Of a DNA stretch of 9,747 nt, positions 6,775-9,747 are shown one piece after another. Location of the stretch: the NCBI GenBank assembly GCA_030635045.1, contig DAOVZP010000034.1, positions 1 through 9,747 of the forward strand, written 5' to 3'. The stretch is from Bacteroidota bacterium (GTDB lineage: Bacteria > Bacteroidota > Bacteroidia > Bacteroidales > B18-G4). Position numbers and translations under genes: made by a program. Numbering within the stretch: the first letter of the stretch is position 1; every line of letters begins with the position of its first letter. A model generated the notes under the pieces. It did not search any database and was not told where the DNA came from. It saw nothing but the letters and a program-made list of their open reading frames with translations.

Positions 6775-8736
6775 ATGTATTCAGTTAGCGATCTGGCGGT
6801 TCATTACTCCGGAGATTATCTCTTCCGCAACGTGTCTTTCATCATCAACAAGAAAGACAGGGTTGGGCTTGTGGGGCACAATGGTTCCGGGAAAACAACG
6901 CTGCTGCGGATACTGGCAGACTCGCAGTCGCCGGAAAGCGGAGAGGTTGTAATACCCTCCACAGCACGGATCGGGTTCCTGCCACAAGAGATGGAACTGC
7001 GCAGTGACAAGACCATCTATGATGAAACTATTGCCGCCTTTGATGAGATCCTGGCACTAAAAACGAATATTGATCAGCTGAGTAACGAAATTGCTGAGCG
7101 GGAGGATTACGAAACGCAGTCGTATCAAAAACTTATTCACAGGCTTTCCGATGCAAATGAAAAATTTCAGTTGCTGGGCGGGCAGTCGATGGATGCTGAT
7201 GTGGAAAAGGTGCTCACAGGACTGGGCTTTAAGCGCAGTGACTTCAACAGGCCTGTGGCTGAGTTCAGCTATGGATGGCAGATGCGTATCGAGATCGCCA
7301 AGATCCTGCTGCGCAAGCCTGACCTCATCCTGCTCGATGAGCCTACCAATCACCTCGATATCGAATCCATACAATGGCTGGAGGATTTCCTTTCGAATTA
7401 TTTCGGTGCCGTGATCCTGGTCTCCCACGACCGTGCCTTTCTGGATAATCTCTGCAACCGTACCATCGAGATCAGCGATGAGCGCATCTTCGATTACAAG
7501 TCTGCATATACGGAGTATGTAAGGCTCAGGGAGGAACGCCTGGAACAGCAACTGGCCACATATAACAACCAGCAAAAACAGATCAGGCAAATTGAACGCT
7601 TTATTGAACGTTTCCGCTATAAGAACACCAAGGCACGGCAGGTGCAGTCTAAGATAAAAATGCTCGACAGGCTTGATACCGTGGAGATTGAAGGCTTTGA
7701 CAATGCAGCCATCCATTTCAAGTTCCCCCCTGCTCCAAGGTCAGGAAAGGTTGTTGTTGAATGCAGTGGACTGGGAAAAAGCTATGGCAATAACCAGGTA
7801 TTAAAGAATCTTGATCTCTCCATAATCAAGGGCGACAGGGTTGCATTTGTTGGAAAGAACGGAGAGGGTAAAACCACTCTTTCAAAAGTATTCATAGGCT
7901 TGCTCGAATATGAAGGCGAACTGAAGTTCGGACATAATGTTAAACTGGCTTATTATGCACAGGATCAGGCAGAGATGCTCGACGGAAATAAAACTGTGTT
8001 CGAGACCATCGACGATGAGGCCACCGGGGATATGCGTTCCCAGGTACGGAATTTGTTGGGTGGCTTCCTGTTCTCCGGGGAAGATATCGACAAAAAGGTA
8101 AGGGTATTATCCGGAGGGGAGAAGTCGCGTTTATCATTGGCCAGGCTGTTGCTCGAGCCATCTAACTTTATGATCCTCGATGAGCCCACCAACCATCTCG
8201 ACATGCGTTCCAAAGACATCCTCAAGAGTGCCCTTCTGCAATATGAGGGTACCCTTGTCATCGTATCTCATGATCGTGACTTTCTGCAGGGATTGAGCAA
8301 CAAGGTGTTTGAATTCCGGAATAAAGGCGTGAAGGAATATCTTGGCGATATCTATGACTTCCTGTACTTTAAGAAGCTGAGCAACCTGCGTGAGCTGGAA
8401 CAAAAGAAAGGGCATGGGCCTCAGAAGGGAAAGGAGATTTCCAGGAACAAGGAATTGTATGAACGTAGCAAGCAACTCGAACGTAGCATCCGTAAACTGA
8501 ATACACAGATCTCTAAATGTGAGAAAAGGGTAGAGGAACTGGAGACAGATCTCTCTGGTATGGACAAAGTGCTCATGGATCCTGCACAACACAAAGAAGC
8601 CCTTTCAAATCCTGAAGTGTTCAAAAAATACAACTCCATTAAAATATCCCTTGAGAAAGAGATGGAGCGTTGGGAAAAACTTAGCATCGAGCTTGAATCT
8701 CTCAAAGAAGAACAGAAAATGCTTAAGAATGCCTAG
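6775..8736 (+). CDS. ABC-F family ATPase (ribosome-associated type, two ABC domains)
   Basis: The 653-residue soluble protein has two ABC domains and no membrane segment, the ABC-F layout. Family members bind the ribosomal E site, relieve stalling, and in some cases protect against antibiotics. Domain 1 has Walker A GHNGSGKTT at 34-42, a signature FSYGWQMR at 164-171, Walker B LILLDEP at 184-190 and H-loop His218. The linker at about 250-305, with RFIERFRYKNTKARQVQSK around 277-293, corresponds to the P-site tRNA interaction region. Domain 2 has Walker A GKNGEGKTT at 360-368, signature LSGGE at 445-449, Walker B FMILDEP at 465-471 and His499. Residues about 555-650 are a Lys/Glu-rich C-terminal coiled coil. 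Both Walker B glutamates are present, so ATPase activity is expected. It resembles housekeeping Uup/YdiF/YheS-like proteins more than a resistance protein, but the subfamily cannot be fixed by eye. ATG 6775 gives the usual family N-terminus. Confidence 0.93.
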   Translation: MYSVSDLAVHYSGDYLFRNVSFIINKKDRVGLVGHNGSGKTTLLRILADSQSPESGEVVIPSTARIGFLPQEMELRSDKTIYDETIAAFDEILALKTNIDQLSNEIAEREDYETQSYQKLIHRLSDANEKFQLLGGQSMDADVEKVLTGLGFKRSDFNRPVAEFSYGWQMRIEIAKILLRKPDLILLDEPTNHLDIESIQWLEDFLSNYFGAVILVSHDRAFLDNLCNRTIEISDERIFDYKSAYTEYVRLREERLEQQLATYNNQQKQIRQIERFIERFRYKNTKARQVQSKIKMLDRLDTVEIEGFDNAAIHFKFPPAPRSGKVVVECSGLGKSYGNNQVLKNLDLSIIKGDRVAFVGKNGEGKTTLSKVFIGLLEYEGELKFGHNVKLAYYAQDQAEMLDGNKTVFETIDDEATGDMRSQVRNLLGGFLFSGEDIDKKVRVLSGGEKSRLSLARLLLEPSNFMILDEPTNHLDMRSKDILKSALLQYEGTLVIVSHDRDFLQGLSNKVFEFRNKGVKEYLGDIYDFLYFKKLSNLRELEQKKGHGPQKGKEISRNKELYERSKQLERSIRKLNTQISKCEKRVEELETDLSGMDKVLMDPAQHKEALSNPEVFKKYNSIKISLEKEMERWEKLSIELESLKEEQKMLKNA

Positions 8737-8789
8737 TTCCTGGTGCCAAGTGCCTAATTAGAAGGTAAAGCGAATAAGTAAAAAGTAAT
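8730..8789 (+). repeat. Two short degenerate heptamer runs overlapping the ABC-F stop
   Basis: TGCCTAG, TTCCTGG, TGCCAAG and TGCCTAA are four consecutive 7-base units at 8730-8757. The first spans the last base of the Asn codon, the Ala codon and the TAG stop of the ABC-F gene, so the repeat supplies the stop codon. An 8-base palindrome CTAATTAG lies at 8754-8761. A second, weaker run follows at 8762-8789: AAGGTAA, AGCGAAT, AAGTAAA, AAGTAAT. No convincing hairpin terminator is seen between the convergent genes. The first run is fairly clear by eye and the second is tentative. Confidence 0.6.
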
Positions 8790-8793
8790 CTGC

Positions 8794-8910
8794 CAGCATA
8801 AGAATCCAAATGTAAAATGTACTTCCTCATTCTTATTCTTGTTCTTATTCTAATTCTTATTCTTATTCCTTGTTCCTCTGTTCTCTATTCTCTATTCTCT
8901 ATTCTCTATT
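8794..8910 (-). repeat. Composite intergenic repeat, copy 2, inverted relative to copy 1
   Basis: Read on the minus strand from 8910, there are four AATAGAG heptamers, AACAGAG, GAACAAG and a G, then seven hexamers (AATAAG twice, AATTAG, AATAAG, AACAAG, AATAAG, AATGAG), GAAG, and TACATTTGGATTCT at 8814-8801, then TGCTG. This is the order of copy 1, with a perfect 38-base match (8853-8890 against 6493-6530), fewer and more diverged hexamers, and the same non-repetitive tail. It starts 6 bases after the stop of the minus-strand secreted protein gene, in the sense of that gene. Confidence 0.9.
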
Positions 8911-8916
8911 CCGCCG

Positions 8917-9747
8917 CTATCGCGCCACAACAAGCTTCCTCACAAACCTCCCTTCTTCCGTATCTACCCTCAGCAGGTAGATGCCGGGCTCATAGGAAGA
9001 AACATCCAGGCTGGTTTGAATCTGGTTTTGCAGTTCATGGCATTGAAGGCTACGGCCGCTGTAGTCGAGCAGGCAGAGTTGGGACATCCTGACAGATGAT
9101 TCCAGGTTGATCATATCCGAAGCCGGGTTGGGGAATACTTGAATAATATTGTTCTTACTATTCTCATTTATACCAGACGGTGGTGGGAAAGGAACCCAAA
9201 TTTCATTGCTCGCCCCTGACTCACAACTTTCAAACACAGCAGTAACATAAAAAAAGTAATTTCCTTCCTCTGGCAAGTAATACGTATAAAAGCTATCAAC
9301 GGTATGATCCAAAAGACTGTAAGGATTTATGTCATACATCCAAAACAGGTTATATCCGATCAAGGATTTTTTAAGTTTTTCTGATTTCAATAAGCTTTGA
9401 AAAACACTTTGCTTCATTGGCTCAACAGGTGGTGACCAGTACAATTCGCAAATATTTGGCCCATTAACATGATAATATAAATTTTCAGGGCTTGCACAAT
9501 AATGATACACTTCAATATTATCCAAAAACCAGGATATAATTTTTGAAGAATTCTCACCTTCGGCCATAAAACGGACTTTAAATACATATCCGAGTGAATA
9601 TTCTGTAATATCAACTTCAATGTTCTCCCAATCAAAACTGCCGTTGGCATTGCTGAGCTGTTCCACCCTGTTCCAGACCCCATCACTCCATACCTCTACA
9701 TTGAAATATGCTGTACCACCCACACTATTCTCAAAAAGGGCTCTATC
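8917..9747 (-). CDS. Secreted adhesin-like protein with T9SS sorting domain, N-terminus cut by window edge
   Basis: An open frame of 276 residues enters from the right edge and ends in TAG at 8919-8917. Residues about 1-80 look like the end of a jelly-roll (MAM or choice-of-anchor J-like) domain, with the typical closing stretch SWFLDNIEVYH. Residues about 85-185 resemble a fibronectin type III-like module: CASPENL, then GYNLFWMYD, then NYFFYVTAVFESCESGASNE, as in gingipain-type adhesin repeats. The last 75 residues are a type A C-terminal domain of the type IX secretion system: VFPNPASDMINL, a central LLDYSGR, GIYLLRV, and the end FVRKLVVAR. The protein is therefore probably exported through the outer membrane and processed or anchored at the surface. 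Any enzyme domain would lie outside the window. The GTG at 9723-9721 is internal: the frame continues upstream as DRALFENS, so no start is present here. Confidence 0.9.
   Translation of the reverse strand, partial: DRALFENSVGGTAYFNVEVWSDGVWNRVEQLSNANGSFDWENIEVDITEYSLGYVFKVRFMAEGENSSKIISWFLDNIEVYHYCASPENLYYHVNGPNICELYWSPPVEPMKQSVFQSLLKSEKLKKSLIGYNLFWMYDINPYSLLDHTVDSFYTYYLPEEGNYFFYVTAVFESCESGASNEIWVPFPPPSGINENSKNNIIQVFPNPASDMINLESSVRMSQLCLLDYSGRSLQCHELQNQIQTSLDVSSYEPGIYLLRVDTEEGRFVRKLVVAR

Noticed and set aside
6457..8910. Possible IS element or transposon with inverted ends around the ABC-F gene
   Set aside because: There is no transposase, no target duplication was seen, and the enclosed gene is a typical housekeeping-type ABC-F gene. 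The inverted copies lie in gene gaps and follow the neighbouring genes' orientations.
8817..9092. A plus-strand open frame encoding a Leu/Ile-rich, membrane-like peptide
   Set aside because: Its hydrophobic start is just the translation of the complementary strand of the hexamer and heptamer repeat, and the rest is antisense to the well-supported T9SS protein gene.
9721..9723. GTG as the start of the T9SS-sorted protein
   Set aside because: The frame continues open to the window edge, the sequence before it continues the same domain, and there is no signal peptide after it.

Overview
The window looks like chromosomal DNA of a Bacteroidota bacterium, most likely a Bacteroidales-like lineage. 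The evidence is a type IX secretion (T9SS) sorting domain at the end of the last gene, an Ala-Gln signal-peptide end on a secreted protein, start codons without clear Shine-Dalgarno sequences, and promoter-like TAnnTTTG boxes. Genus and species cannot be told from the sequence. There are seven protein genes, two of them cut by the window edges. I see no RNA gene, IS element, phage gene or CRISPR array.

Left part (1-1937, minus strand): an exported helical-repeat protein of unknown function is followed 2 bases later by a D-2-hydroxyacid dehydrogenase that runs off the left edge. The pair is probably one transcript from a promoter near 1960. A 171-base divergent promoter region separates it from the next block.

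Middle (2109-6456, plus strand): a 12-helix RND-superfamily exporter, a complete glucose-1-phosphate thymidylyltransferase (RmlA) and a trans-type polyprenyl diphosphate synthase. The last two are 15 bases apart and probably co-transcribed. They make an activated sugar nucleotide and an isoprenoid diphosphate, both common inputs to envelope biosynthesis, and the exporter would fit an envelope role. That functional link is inference.

Right part (6457-9747): an ABC-F ATPase on the plus strand with its own promoter-like box, then a converging, truncated secreted protein with adhesin-like domains and a T9SS C-terminal domain.

The most unusual content is in the two gaps around the ABC-F gene. Both hold the same composite repeat in opposite orientations: 7-base units, then 6-base AATAAG units, then a conserved non-repetitive tail. 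The copies share a perfect 38-base inverted match. Each starts within 0-6 bases of a stop codon and has the same sense as the gene it follows. Three further repeat families in these gaps also have a 7-base period despite unrelated sequences. This looks like a dispersed intergenic repeat system. Only two copies are visible here, so mobility and function are inference.
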